51,320 bases of DNA from Bacillota bacterium (GTDB lineage: Bacteria; Bacillota; Clostridia; Christensenellales; SZUA-584): contig JAEZIZ010000063.1 in assembly GCA_023415915.1 (NCBI GenBank), positions 1-51,320 on the forward strand, given 5' to 3'. This document shows positions 41,084-47,832 of this stretch, piece by piece. The notes beneath the pieces were generated by a model. That model had not been told where the DNA came from, searched no databases, and was given only the letters and a program-made list of their open reading frames with translations. Position 1 is the stretch's first letter; the number at the start of each line of letters is the position of its first letter. The position numbers and the translations under genes were made by a program.

Positions 41084-41731
41084 ATGGACAAGACAGAAAT
41101 ACTTGCGAGGCTGCAGGACTGCGGCGTTGTCGCTGTTGTCCGCGCAGAAAGCGCGGAGCAGGCAATCAAGATTGCAGACGCGTGTATTGAAGGCGGAGTG
41201 AAAGGCATCGAGATTACATATACGGTTCCCGGCGCATCCGATATCATTTCGGAGCTGGCGAAGAAGTATACGCCCGATCAGATGATAATAGGCGCAGGAA
41301 CGGTACTGGACCCGGAGACGGCCCGCGCGGCAATACTTGCTGGTGCAAACTACATTGTCTCTCCATATCTGAATGTGGATACGGTTAAATTATGCCTAAG
41401 ATATCAAATCGCCTGTATGGCGGGCGCGATGACCATAAAGGAAGGCGCGGAATGTATGGAGGCAGGCGCTGATGTGGTGAAGATTTTCCCGGGAGGCCTC
41501 TTTGGTCCCGCTATTATCAAGGCGATAAAAGGACCCATTCCGCAGATGAAAATGATGCCGACAGGCGGCGTCAATGCGGATAACGCAGGAGAATGGATCA
41601 AAGCGGGCGCGGTTGCGGTCGGCGTGGGAAGCGAATTAACGGCGGGTGCAAAAACGGGTAACTATGCATTAATTACCGAAGTCGGTAAAAAGATAGTGGC
41701 AGCGGTTAAAGCGGCCAGAATGGAGAAATAG
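41084..41731 (+). CDS. KDPG/KHG-type aldolase
   Basis: 215 residues, a class I TIM-barrel aldolase. Glu of the active site is in KGIEITYTVPGA, the Schiff-base Lys in DVVKIFPGGLFGP, and TGGVNADNAGEWIKAGA binds phosphate. The Arg of the E. coli VTLRTP motif is replaced, as in many Firmicute members, so the exact 2-keto-3-deoxy acid may differ from KDPG. It would release pyruvate and an aldehyde (phosphate). Coupled to the hydroxyacid dehydrogenase upstream and 2 bp from the VOC gene. Confidence 0.9.
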   Translation: MDKTEILARLQDCGVVAVVRAESAEQAIKIADACIEGGVKGIEITYTVPGASDIISELAKKYTPDQMIIGAGTVLDPETARAAILAGANYIVSPYLNVDTVKLCLRYQIACMAGAMTIKEGAECMEAGADVVKIFPGGLFGPAIIKAIKGPIPQMKMMPTGGVNADNAGEWIKAGAVAVGVGSELTAGAKTGNYALITEVGKKIVAAVKAARMEK

Positions 41732-41733
41732 TT

Positions 41734-42111
41734 ATGATTGAAGGTTTGGCACATATTGGGCTTTTCATTAGGAATATTGAGGTATCAAAAAAGTTCTATA
41801 CGGAAACGCTCGGACTTGAAATCGTTTCCGAAGCGGATATGCCGGATGGTACAAAGGTGGCTATGGCTAAGCGCGGCGACCTTATGATCGAACTTGTGCA
41901 GCTGCCAGATTACAAGAATTATCAGGACGGTTTTGTCAACCACATTGCCATGAGAGTAACGGACATTGACAAAGTGCAAAAAGAACTGGAGGGCAAAGGC
42001 ATTCAGTTTGAAACGAAAGAGCCGGTTCCGATGGATATTCTAAACGGAGTCAGTTATCTTATGTTCCGCGGGCCGGATGGAGAGCATTTGGAAATCGTTC
42101 AGCTTTTGTAA
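41734..42111 (+). CDS. VOC/glyoxalase-fold protein
   Basis: 125 residues with two beta-alpha-beta-beta-beta modules: LAHIGLFIRNIEVSKKFYTE with ELVQLP and VNHIAMRVTDIDKVQKELEG with FRGPDGEHLEIVQ. The His/Glu metal positions of glyoxalase I-like enzymes are present. It may be an epimerase, lyase or detoxification enzyme for a reactive carbonyl released by the pathway, such as methylglyoxal. Last gene of the third block, before a bidirectional terminator. Confidence 0.85.
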   Translation: MIEGLAHIGLFIRNIEVSKKFYTETLGLEIVSEADMPDGTKVAMAKRGDLMIELVQLPDYKNYQDGFVNHIAMRVTDIDKVQKELEGKGIQFETKEPVPMDILNGVSYLMFRGPDGEHLEIVQLL

Positions 42112-42165
42112 CCCGTATAGATATCCATACATATTTGCAGTCACAGAACTATCCTTAATTTTGTG

Positions 42166-42210
42166 AAAACCTCCGATAGGTGTAATATGAAAGTGCCTAA
42201 CGGAGGTTTT
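42166..42210. terminator. Bidirectional terminator between the island and gntR
   Basis: AAAACCTCCG and CGGAGGTTTT, perfect 10-bp arms with an inner AGG/CCT pairing, T runs on both strands. It serves the VOC end and the converging gntR gene. Confidence 0.8.
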
Positions 42211-42328
42211 ATTATAGTACGGATTACATCTGAACCAGCTACATAAAGCAAGATTCAGACTCGAAGCGTTTCGGGGCTTTTTATATATTAGTACATACGG
42301 CGGCTTGCGCAGCATGCGGTAAACCGTT

Positions 42329-43042
42329 CTACTTAACGATATACTCAAACCCGTCGGCCAGTATATACTGCATTGTCCGGTGTACGGGAACGTCTTGTAC
42401 GTCGTAAACTATCTCGCGAATATAAAGCACATGTGTTCCTTTCTTTGTTCCCAGCAGCGCGGATTGGTGTTCGTCCGTTTTTGCAATGCTTATACGCTTG
42501 ACTGATTTTAGCCTGCCTATGCTGTACTCGTTTTCCAGCAGCGAATAAATTGACACGTCGTCTGAAAGGCTGTGGGCGAGCGCGGAGAACTTTTCAGGAA
42601 AAAAGTTGTATTCGAGTATTACGGGAGAGCCGTTTGCGAACCTTATCCGTTCGATATACAGCACGTTGCTTCCTTCGGGCAGCTCGAGCTCTGATATATC
42701 GTACTGGCCGGCAGGCCGCAGGGTGTTGACGATTACTTCGCTGCCGGGAACCACGCCGCTTTCGCGGCATACCGTTGTAAAGCTCTGGTTTACGGGCACG
42801 TTTTCATCCGGCGTGGGCTTATATACAAACGTTCCCTTTCCCTGCCGGCGCACAAGATGCCCGCTTTTCACCAGCTCCAATACAGCGCCGCGGACGGTAA
42901 TACGGCTTACCCCGTATGTTGAGCTAAGTTCAAACTCGGTAGGTATTTTTTGGCCGGGCTGAAGCCTGCCGGAAAGTATATCGCTGAGCAGCAGATCTTT
43001 TATCTGTATATAAAGGGGAGTGGACCCGGAGTATTCGAGCAT
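42329..43042 (-). CDS. GntR-family regulator, HutC subfamily
   Basis: 237 residues. Winged helix at 1-75 (PLYIQIKDLLLSDILSGRLQ, then ELSSTYGVSRITVRGAVLEL). UTRA ligand domain behind it (GSNVLYIERIRFANGSPVILEYNFFPEKF). UTRA domains often bind sugar phosphates. The ATG follows AAGGAGG. It converges on the island and could control it or only itself; a palindrome lies on its own -35 box. Confidence 0.92.
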   Translation of the reverse strand: MLEYSGSTPLYIQIKDLLLSDILSGRLQPGQKIPTEFELSSTYGVSRITVRGAVLELVKSGHLVRRQGKGTFVYKPTPDENVPVNQSFTTVCRESGVVPGSEVIVNTLRPAGQYDISELELPEGSNVLYIERIRFANGSPVILEYNFFPEKFSALAHSLSDDVSIYSLLENEYSIGRLKSVKRISIAKTDEHQSALLGTKKGTHVLYIREIVYDVQDVPVHRTMQYILADGFEYIVK

Positions 43043-43060
43043 GCTTATACCTCCTTTTAT

Positions 43061-43102
43061 ATATTAATGCAAAGTAAATAATATTGCAATGTTTACAATA
43101 TT
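43061..43102 (-). promoter_or_regulatory. gntR promoter with overlapping operator-like palindrome
   Basis: On the minus strand TTGCAA (43084-43089), a 17-bp spacer and TAATAT (43061-43066). AATATTG (43080-43086) and CAATATT (43096-43102) form a perfect 7-bp inverted repeat with a 9-bp gap over the -35 box, fit for autoregulation. Confidence 0.55.
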
Positions 43103-43275
43103 TGATTTTTCCGCCTGTATAATCCGTTAACTGAAACTGCTAAAAGTATCGACAATAGAAGGGAAAGGTTTGTATGTGTAAGAGAATGTGAAAAACAGCA
43201 ACGGTAAAACTACTGGTAAAGCATACAAATATGTTATATAATTTCTATACCGAATAATAAAGTTGAGAGTAGAGA

Positions 43276-43824
43276 ATGCTGCTGTTTGTACTGGAATCGC
43301 TGCCGCCAAAGTATAAAAGCAAGGTAGAAAAATTATATTACGACTATAGAAACGATATGCTGTATACCGCGCTGGCGATAGTAAAAGACCAAAGCCAGGC
43401 CGAGGATATAGTTCAGCTTGCTTTTATACGCATAATAAAGCATATAGGAAGGATAAGCAGCATACCGGCAGACGAGGTAAAGGGCTATGTTATTTATATA
43501 GTTAAGAACCTGTCGCTGGATTACTTGAGGAAACAGAAAAAAGACAATACCGTATCGTACGAAAGCATAGAGTTTACCGTGGACGACGGAAGGCCTCTGG
43601 AGAATATCGCGATGCTCGATCTTGATCTAAATACGGTAAAAGAAAAGCTTCGCGAGATGGACGAAAAATATTCGCTGCCGCTCATTTTAAAGTATACGCT
43701 GGAATTTTCCCATGCGGAAATAGCCGACCTTTTGGATATATCCGTCGAAAATGTAAAGGTGAGATGCCACCGGGGCAGGAAGAAGCTGATAGAGGCTATA
43801 AAAAAGGAGGCCATAAATGTATAG
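43276..43824 (+). CDS. ECF-type RNA polymerase sigma factor
   Basis: 182 residues. Sigma2 region: YRNDMLYTALAIVKDQSQAEDIVQLAFIRI. Sigma4 region with helix-turn-helix: LPLILKYTLEFSHAEIADLLDISVENVKVRCHRGRKKL. Length typical of ECF factors. It overlaps the anti-sigma gene by 8 bp. A TATAAT lies about 43 bp upstream. Targets unknown; the secreted protein gene two places on may be one. Confidence 0.92.
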   Translation: MLLFVLESLPPKYKSKVEKLYYDYRNDMLYTALAIVKDQSQAEDIVQLAFIRIIKHIGRISSIPADEVKGYVIYIVKNLSLDYLRKQKKDNTVSYESIEFTVDDGRPLENIAMLDLDLNTVKEKLREMDEKYSLPLILKYTLEFSHAEIADLLDISVENVKVRCHRGRKKLIEAIKKEAINV

Positions 43825-44491
43825 GGGTTACTATGACGACCTTGTCGGTGTCGCTATAAAACATGCGGGCCACGATATTCTCAAAGAAGCTTCAATGACT
43901 ATGCACGCCGGGGAAGCGCGTTTTTCCGAGGATTTCGAGAAACGCATGCAAAAGATTATCGGAGCTGAGAACAGAAAAGAAAGGAAGTCAAAAGCGCTGC
44001 GGACCGCCGCAAGAATCGCGGCTGCGCTGCTCGTGCTTGTTGTAATATCGACGGCGGTAATATTCAGCTCGGAAGCGCTGCGTACCGAGGTAATGAATAT
44101 GTTTTCCAGTATGGGCAGAGATTCGGCAGACGTTGAGTTCTATGAGGTCGACGAAAACGACATACCTGCCGGTTTGATCGTTCCGAGGTATCTGCCGTCT
44201 GGCTACAAGCTGGTCGAAGCGGAAAAGAGCGGCGATGCTTTTAACAGCATGTACGAAGATACGAGTGGAAATATGCTGCGGATAGTGCAGCAGAGCCAGA
44301 GCACCAGCGCGGTTGTGGACAGCGACGGTATCGGCGCTTACGAAACTATAATAAAAGGGGAAAAGGCTTTTGTATCCGAAAACGAAGAGGGAAACCTTAT
44401 CATATTTAATTACCAATCTTATGTTTTTACGGTGTTAGGAAAAACGAATATTTCCGAGCTTAAAAAAGTTGCGGAGAGCATAATGGAATGA
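43817..44491 (+). CDS. Membrane-bound anti-sigma factor (DUF4367-type)
   Basis: 224 residues. A cytoplasmic N-terminus of about 65 residues binds sigma, a single membrane helix follows (TAARIAAALLVLVVISTAVIF, given as its core), and the outer part carries the DUF4367-like domain (PRYLPSGYKLVEAEKSGDAF, GEKAFVSENEEGNLIIF). Overlap with the sigma gene and topology support an ECF sigma/anti-sigma pair. The external signal is unknown. Confidence 0.8.
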   Translation: MYRGYYDDLVGVAIKHAGHDILKEASMTMHAGEARFSEDFEKRMQKIIGAENRKERKSKALRTAARIAAALLVLVVISTAVIFSSEALRTEVMNMFSSMGRDSADVEFYEVDENDIPAGLIVPRYLPSGYKLVEAEKSGDAFNSMYEDTSGNMLRIVQQSQSTSAVVDSDGIGAYETIIKGEKAFVSENEEGNLIIFNYQSYVFTVLGKTNISELKKVAESIME

Positions 44492-44517
44492 CCTTTTTTA
44501 GAAAACTCAATATTCAT

Positions 44518-44662
44518 TGTAACCTTTCACCGCGGCTGTTCGTTATTAAAGTGTAGGGAGTCCATATACTATTTAATGATAAACGGGGTTTTTCGTTGTA
44601 AAAAATCATCAACCGTATCTGCAGTTATGTTAAAAGTGTCGAAGACCTCGTTTTATCATTAA
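44518..44662 (+). promoter_or_regulatory. Possible ECF promoter and long inverted repeat before the secreted protein
   Basis: TGTAAC (44518-44523), 17-bp spacer and CGTTAT (44541-44546) resemble an ECF-type promoter. Further on, TTAATGATAAACGGGGT (44573-44589) is complementary, with few mismatches, to ACCTCGTTTTATCATTAA (44645-44662), enclosing 55 nt. In RNA this would make a large leader hairpin that ends 10 bp before the ribosome-binding site. Confidence 0.35.
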
Positions 44663-44684
44663 CAAAACAAGAGAGGAGAAAAAT

Positions 44685-45116
44685 ATGAAGAAGGTAATAA
44701 CTCTGGTTCTTGTTGCCGCGCTGCTGTTTTGCATGCCGGGAGCCGCTCTGGCGGCAGATAACGTACAAGCTGCGGGGGCATCCGACTCCGTGGTAACCCC
44801 GATGCTTGCCTACATCAGTTATGCAACCTGCTCGCTTAATATTTCATCAAACGGTTATGCGCAAATGACCGTGGTTATGCAGTGCTACTCGCCTGTCAAC
44901 AAGATACGTTTGTCGCCGCATCTTCAGAGATATGTAAACGGTTCGTGGCAGGACGTTGCAAGTTGGTCGCAAACAACATATTCCGATTTTGCGATGTGGT
45001 CGAAAGGGTACTATGTGACAAGCGGGTATCAATACCGCCTGAAGTGCTACTATTATTGCTATTACGACTACACGCTGCTTGAGAGCGTAACGTGCACCCA
45101 TTCCGATACATATTGA
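44685..45116 (+). CDS. Small secreted Cys/Tyr-rich protein
   Basis: 143 residues. A clear signal peptide (MKKVITLVLVAALLFCMPGAALA) ends before ADNVQAAG. The mature part has paired cysteines, no recognisable catalytic motif and a tyrosine-rich C-terminal stretch (YQYRLKCYYYCYYDYTLLES). A beta-sandwich is plausible. Similar proteins of unknown function are common in Clostridia. GAGAGGAG precedes the ATG. It follows the ECF sigma/anti-sigma pair and may be its target. Confidence 0.75.
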   Translation: MKKVITLVLVAALLFCMPGAALAADNVQAAGASDSVVTPMLAYISYATCSLNISSNGYAQMTVVMQCYSPVNKIRLSPHLQRYVNGSWQDVASWSQTTYSDFAMWSKGYYVTSGYQYRLKCYYYCYYDYTLLESVTCTHSDTY

Positions 45117-45175
45117 TACGGGGTCCCCAAAAAGACGTAAGGCTTTGGGGTGTATATAACGGGGTGTAAATAAGG
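45117..45175 (+). repeat. GGGGTCCCC-type element (copy B)
   Basis: TACGGGGTCCCCAAAAAGACG, TAAGGCTTTGGGGTGTA and ACGGGGTGTAAATAAG. It matches copy A at 7236 over most of its length (TACGGGGTCCCC, AAGACG, AAGGCTT, GGGGTGTAAAT). Located right behind the secreted-protein stop. Confidence 0.55.
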
Positions 45176-45220
45176 GCATACATCTTGGATCTCATGAATA
45201 TCAAATTTGAAACCTTCGAT

Positions 45221-45255
45221 TTAAAGCCTCTTTATCATAGGTAAAGAGGCTTTAA
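45221..45255. terminator. Terminator-like hairpin before the HD-GYP gene
   Basis: TTAAAGCCTCTTTA and TAAAGAGGCTTTAA, perfect 14-bp arms with a 7-base loop, extended outward by AACCT/AGGTT. It probably ends the secreted-protein transcript. Confidence 0.65.
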
Positions 45256-45323
45256 GGTTTAATCCATATTGGGTAATTTTTCTATAATCCAGCAATAAAA
45301 TTCAGTTTACGAGGTATACAGCT

Positions 45324-46406
45324 TTGTCAATGCTAAAAAGTACCACAAAAAGCTGCGGCGCGACGCAGAGTCACAGTACTCCGGGCAATCGCGACCCATT
45401 GACCGGTTTGTTTAATTATGATTATTTCATAAAGCAGGCGGCGCTTTTGGAGATAGAACAAAAGTTTCCGCTGTCCGTAATAATCTGCGATATAAACGGA
45501 CTAGCGCTTATAGGCGATACGTTCGGCCAGTCAAAAAAAGACGAGCTGCTGATAAACGCGTCGAAGCTTATCTCGTCCTGCGTAAGAAGGGGAGATTGCG
45601 TCGCAAAAGGCGAAAGCGAGTATTTTTTAGTATTGCTGCCCGAGACAAGCGCTGCTGTAGCCGGGATAATAATGGACAGGATACAAAGCAAGTGCCGTAT
45701 CATTATCGGCAACACTGGTGAAAACCTTCTGTGCCTTTCCACGGGCTGCGCTACCAAGACGGGTCAGCGGGAAGATATAACGGAAGTTATCGCCGAGGCA
45801 AAGAAGGATATGCACGCGCAATGGCTGGGCGGGCAAAAATACTTTTACTCATCGTTGCTGCAGCCTATAAAAAATGCGCTGCACGACAAGAGCCACGAAA
45901 CCGAAGAGCACAGCAAAAGGCTCGTCCGCCAATCGAGAATGCTCGGCGAGGCGCTCAAGCTGCCGGAAGAACAGCTTGTAAAGCTTGAGCTGCTTGCCAT
46001 GCTGCACGATATAGGCAAGGTCGGCATAGACGAGAATATATTAAAAAAGCCGGGGCCTTTAAGCGCGCGCGAGTGGAGCGAGATAAAGAAGCACCCCAAG
46101 ACGGGCTACAGAATAGCAAAGGCTATACCGCAGCTTTCCGGCATAGCCAGAGAAATATTATGCCACCATGAGCGGTGGGACGGCAAAGGCTACCCCAAAG
46201 GCCTCAAGCGTGAAAGCATACCGCTGCTGTCGCGTATAATAGCTGTAGTGGACGCTTTTGACGCGCTTACCTCCGGGCGGTGCTACAGGGAGCCGGTAGC
46301 TGTAAATGAGGCGCTTTGTGAAATAGAGCGCTGCGCGGGTACGCAGTTTGATCCGGAGATAGCAAATAAGTTCGTTTATATAATGCGGCGCGGCAGCATG
46401 TGCTGA
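45324..46406 (+). CDS. Degenerate GGDEF plus HD-GYP phosphodiesterase
   Basis: 360 residues. The N-terminal GGDEF domain (about 20-175) reads GESEYF at the active site, so it is not a cyclase; it may bind GTP or act as a regulator. The C-terminal HD-GYP domain has HDIGKVGIDENILKKPG, HHERWDGKGYPKGL and VVDAFDALTSGRCYREP, all conserved, so it should hydrolyse c-di-GMP. The start is TTG with GAGGT nine bases upstream; an ATG two codons later is the alternative. It could oppose the two cyclases at 15360 and 18866. Confidence 0.9.
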   Translation: MSMLKSTTKSCGATQSHSTPGNRDPLTGLFNYDYFIKQAALLEIEQKFPLSVIICDINGLALIGDTFGQSKKDELLINASKLISSCVRRGDCVAKGESEYFLVLLPETSAAVAGIIMDRIQSKCRIIIGNTGENLLCLSTGCATKTGQREDITEVIAEAKKDMHAQWLGGQKYFYSSLLQPIKNALHDKSHETEEHSKRLVRQSRMLGEALKLPEEQLVKLELLAMLHDIGKVGIDENILKKPGPLSAREWSEIKKHPKTGYRIAKAIPQLSGIAREILCHHERWDGKGYPKGLKRESIPLLSRIIAVVDAFDALTSGRCYREPVAVNEALCEIERCAGTQFDPEIANKFVYIMRRGSMC

Positions 46407-46440
46407 CATGGTTTTATAAAATAACATCAAGTCACGCATA

Positions 46441-46473
46441 TATAAGCAAATAGCAGCCTTTCCAAAGCTGCTA
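46441..46473 (-). terminator. Possible terminator of the small minus-strand gene
   Basis: On the minus strand TAGCAGC and GCTGCTA with a 9-base loop, followed by TTTGCTTATAT. Weak T tract. Confidence 0.4.
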
Positions 46474-46550
46474 TGTATCATTGGCGATCCGATCTGCAGG
46501 TACGGTCAGCCGGCGCGCCAAAAAAACAAAACATGTAATTAAATTAATCT

Positions 46551-46793
46551 TTAGAACGTTGTGTTGCAGAACGTAATTGCCTGTATCTGCTTAATACGGA
46601 TTATTGTCACCTTGCCGAAAAAGTTGTTTCCCGGGCAGCAGCTTCTTGTAACAAGTTTTATTGCATCTTCGCTAACGCCGACCAATAACCCTGTGAATAT
46701 GCATCTTTCTGTGCAGACGGTAACTACGGTATCTATGTGGTCAAAAAGCTCTTCTATAAGAGAGTTTTTTTCATGTTCACAGTTTTCGCTCAT
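46551..46793 (-). CDS. Small uncharacterised protein, possible LSM-like fold
   Basis: 80 residues. After a charged N-terminus (MSENCEHEKNSLIEELFDHI) the pattern of alternating strands, TVVTVCTERCIFTGLLVGVSE, then AIKLVTR and KVTIIRIKQIQAITF, recalls Sm/LSM-type barrels, but no family can be named. Five cysteines include an adjacent pair in the middle. AAGGAG lies 10 bases before the ATG. Convergent with the HD-GYP gene. Confidence 0.65.
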   Translation of the reverse strand: MSENCEHEKNSLIEELFDHIDTVVTVCTERCIFTGLLVGVSEDAIKLVTRSCCPGNNFFGKVTIIRIKQIQAITFCNTTF

Positions 46794-46890
46794 AGATTAA
46801 AAACTCCTTTCGGTCTATTTATTATATTTTATTAGCGTTAGCTACTTTTGGTTACAACACACACTCAGGGCGTCTGATAATAGCCAAATA

Positions 46891-46920
46891 AAAAAAGCCC
46901 CTCGCTTAAGGAGCCTGCTT
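46891..46920 (-). terminator. Terminator of the YgjP-type gene
   Basis: On the minus strand GCTCC, loop TTAAGCGA, GGGGC followed by TTTTTTTATTT, just behind the stop codon of the YgjP-type gene. Confidence 0.65.
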
Positions 46921-46927
46921 TAAGCAT

Positions 46928-47641
46928 TCAGTTGAAGTCAACGAGTCCGTATTCATCGAGCATATTATCCAGCCGCGCCCTGTCCGGAAAACGGCTTTCA
47001 AGCTCGCGGTAAAACGCGGGGGAATGGTCGGGATATTTAAGATGGCACAGCTCATGCGTAATTATATAATCTATGAGCCTTACGTCGCAGCGCAGAAGGT
47101 GTATCGAAAGGCTCATCGTATTAAGTACGGTATTGATGCTTCCCCACCTTGTGAGCATGTTTTTAACGTTTATCGTTATCTCGCGCCTGCCGGAAAAGCT
47201 GGGAAGTATGGCGGCAAGGCGTTCTGCGAATATCACGTCTGCCGCGCGCTTTGACCAGCGCTCAAAGAGCGCTCTTCGGGCTACTATATCCGAGCCTTTG
47301 CGCACATGGAGCAGCAGCGTCCCTCCCGAATACACCGCCGAGGCGCGGTTCGATTCGACAACCTTAAGCGTAGCTTTGTGCCCTAAATGCCAGAACTTAT
47401 CGCCGCTGACATATCTTATCGGATAATATTTCTGCCGCTTTTCGTTTACCGATTCAAGGTTTGCGTATATTTTATCGATGTTCTCGTCAACAAATCTGTA
47501 TATCTTGCTTTCCGCCGTGCGGCGGGGAGCGGAAACAACGACTTCGGAAGCTCCCGTTACACGGATGCGAATATTCCGAATATCTTTTCTCAGCAATGTA
47601 AACTTGAGTGTGCCTTCAGCCGTCGCAATCGTATGTTCCAT
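46928..47641 (-). CDS. YgjP-like metal-dependent hydrolase (DUF45)
   Basis: 237 residues. The zinc motif is HELCHLKYPDHSPAFYRELE (HExxH with a downstream His), characteristic of YgjP/WLM-type metallopeptidase-like proteins. Before it stands KNMLTRWGSINT, another family hallmark. Function in bacteria is poorly known; protease or nucleic-acid related roles have been suggested for relatives. I start it at the ATG giving MEHTIATAEG, which has a TATAAT about 13 bases upstream and no ribosome-binding site, so it may be leaderless. A TTG 33 bases earlier is the alternative. Confidence 0.85.
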   Translation of the reverse strand: MEHTIATAEGTLKFTLLRKDIRNIRIRVTGASEVVVSAPRRTAESKIYRFVDENIDKIYANLESVNEKRQKYYPIRYVSGDKFWHLGHKATLKVVESNRASAVYSGGTLLLHVRKGSDIVARRALFERWSKRAADVIFAERLAAILPSFSGRREITINVKNMLTRWGSINTVLNTMSLSIHLLRCDVRLIDYIITHELCHLKYPDHSPAFYRELESRFPDRARLDNMLDEYGLVDFN

Positions 47642-47832
47642 ATTGTTATATATTATAATATAAACACGAGGCAATGTATAATACTCTTTAAAACATTTTG
47701 TAGATTTATCGCATAATTATCACTATTGAGTCGGCGGTTTTATTGGCGGGAGTATACACTAGTTGAAAAAATTAACCTTCGTAATTTGGTGCGCTTCGGA
47801 CAAAATAATAAAAGAATGCTTCCGAGGTGCAT

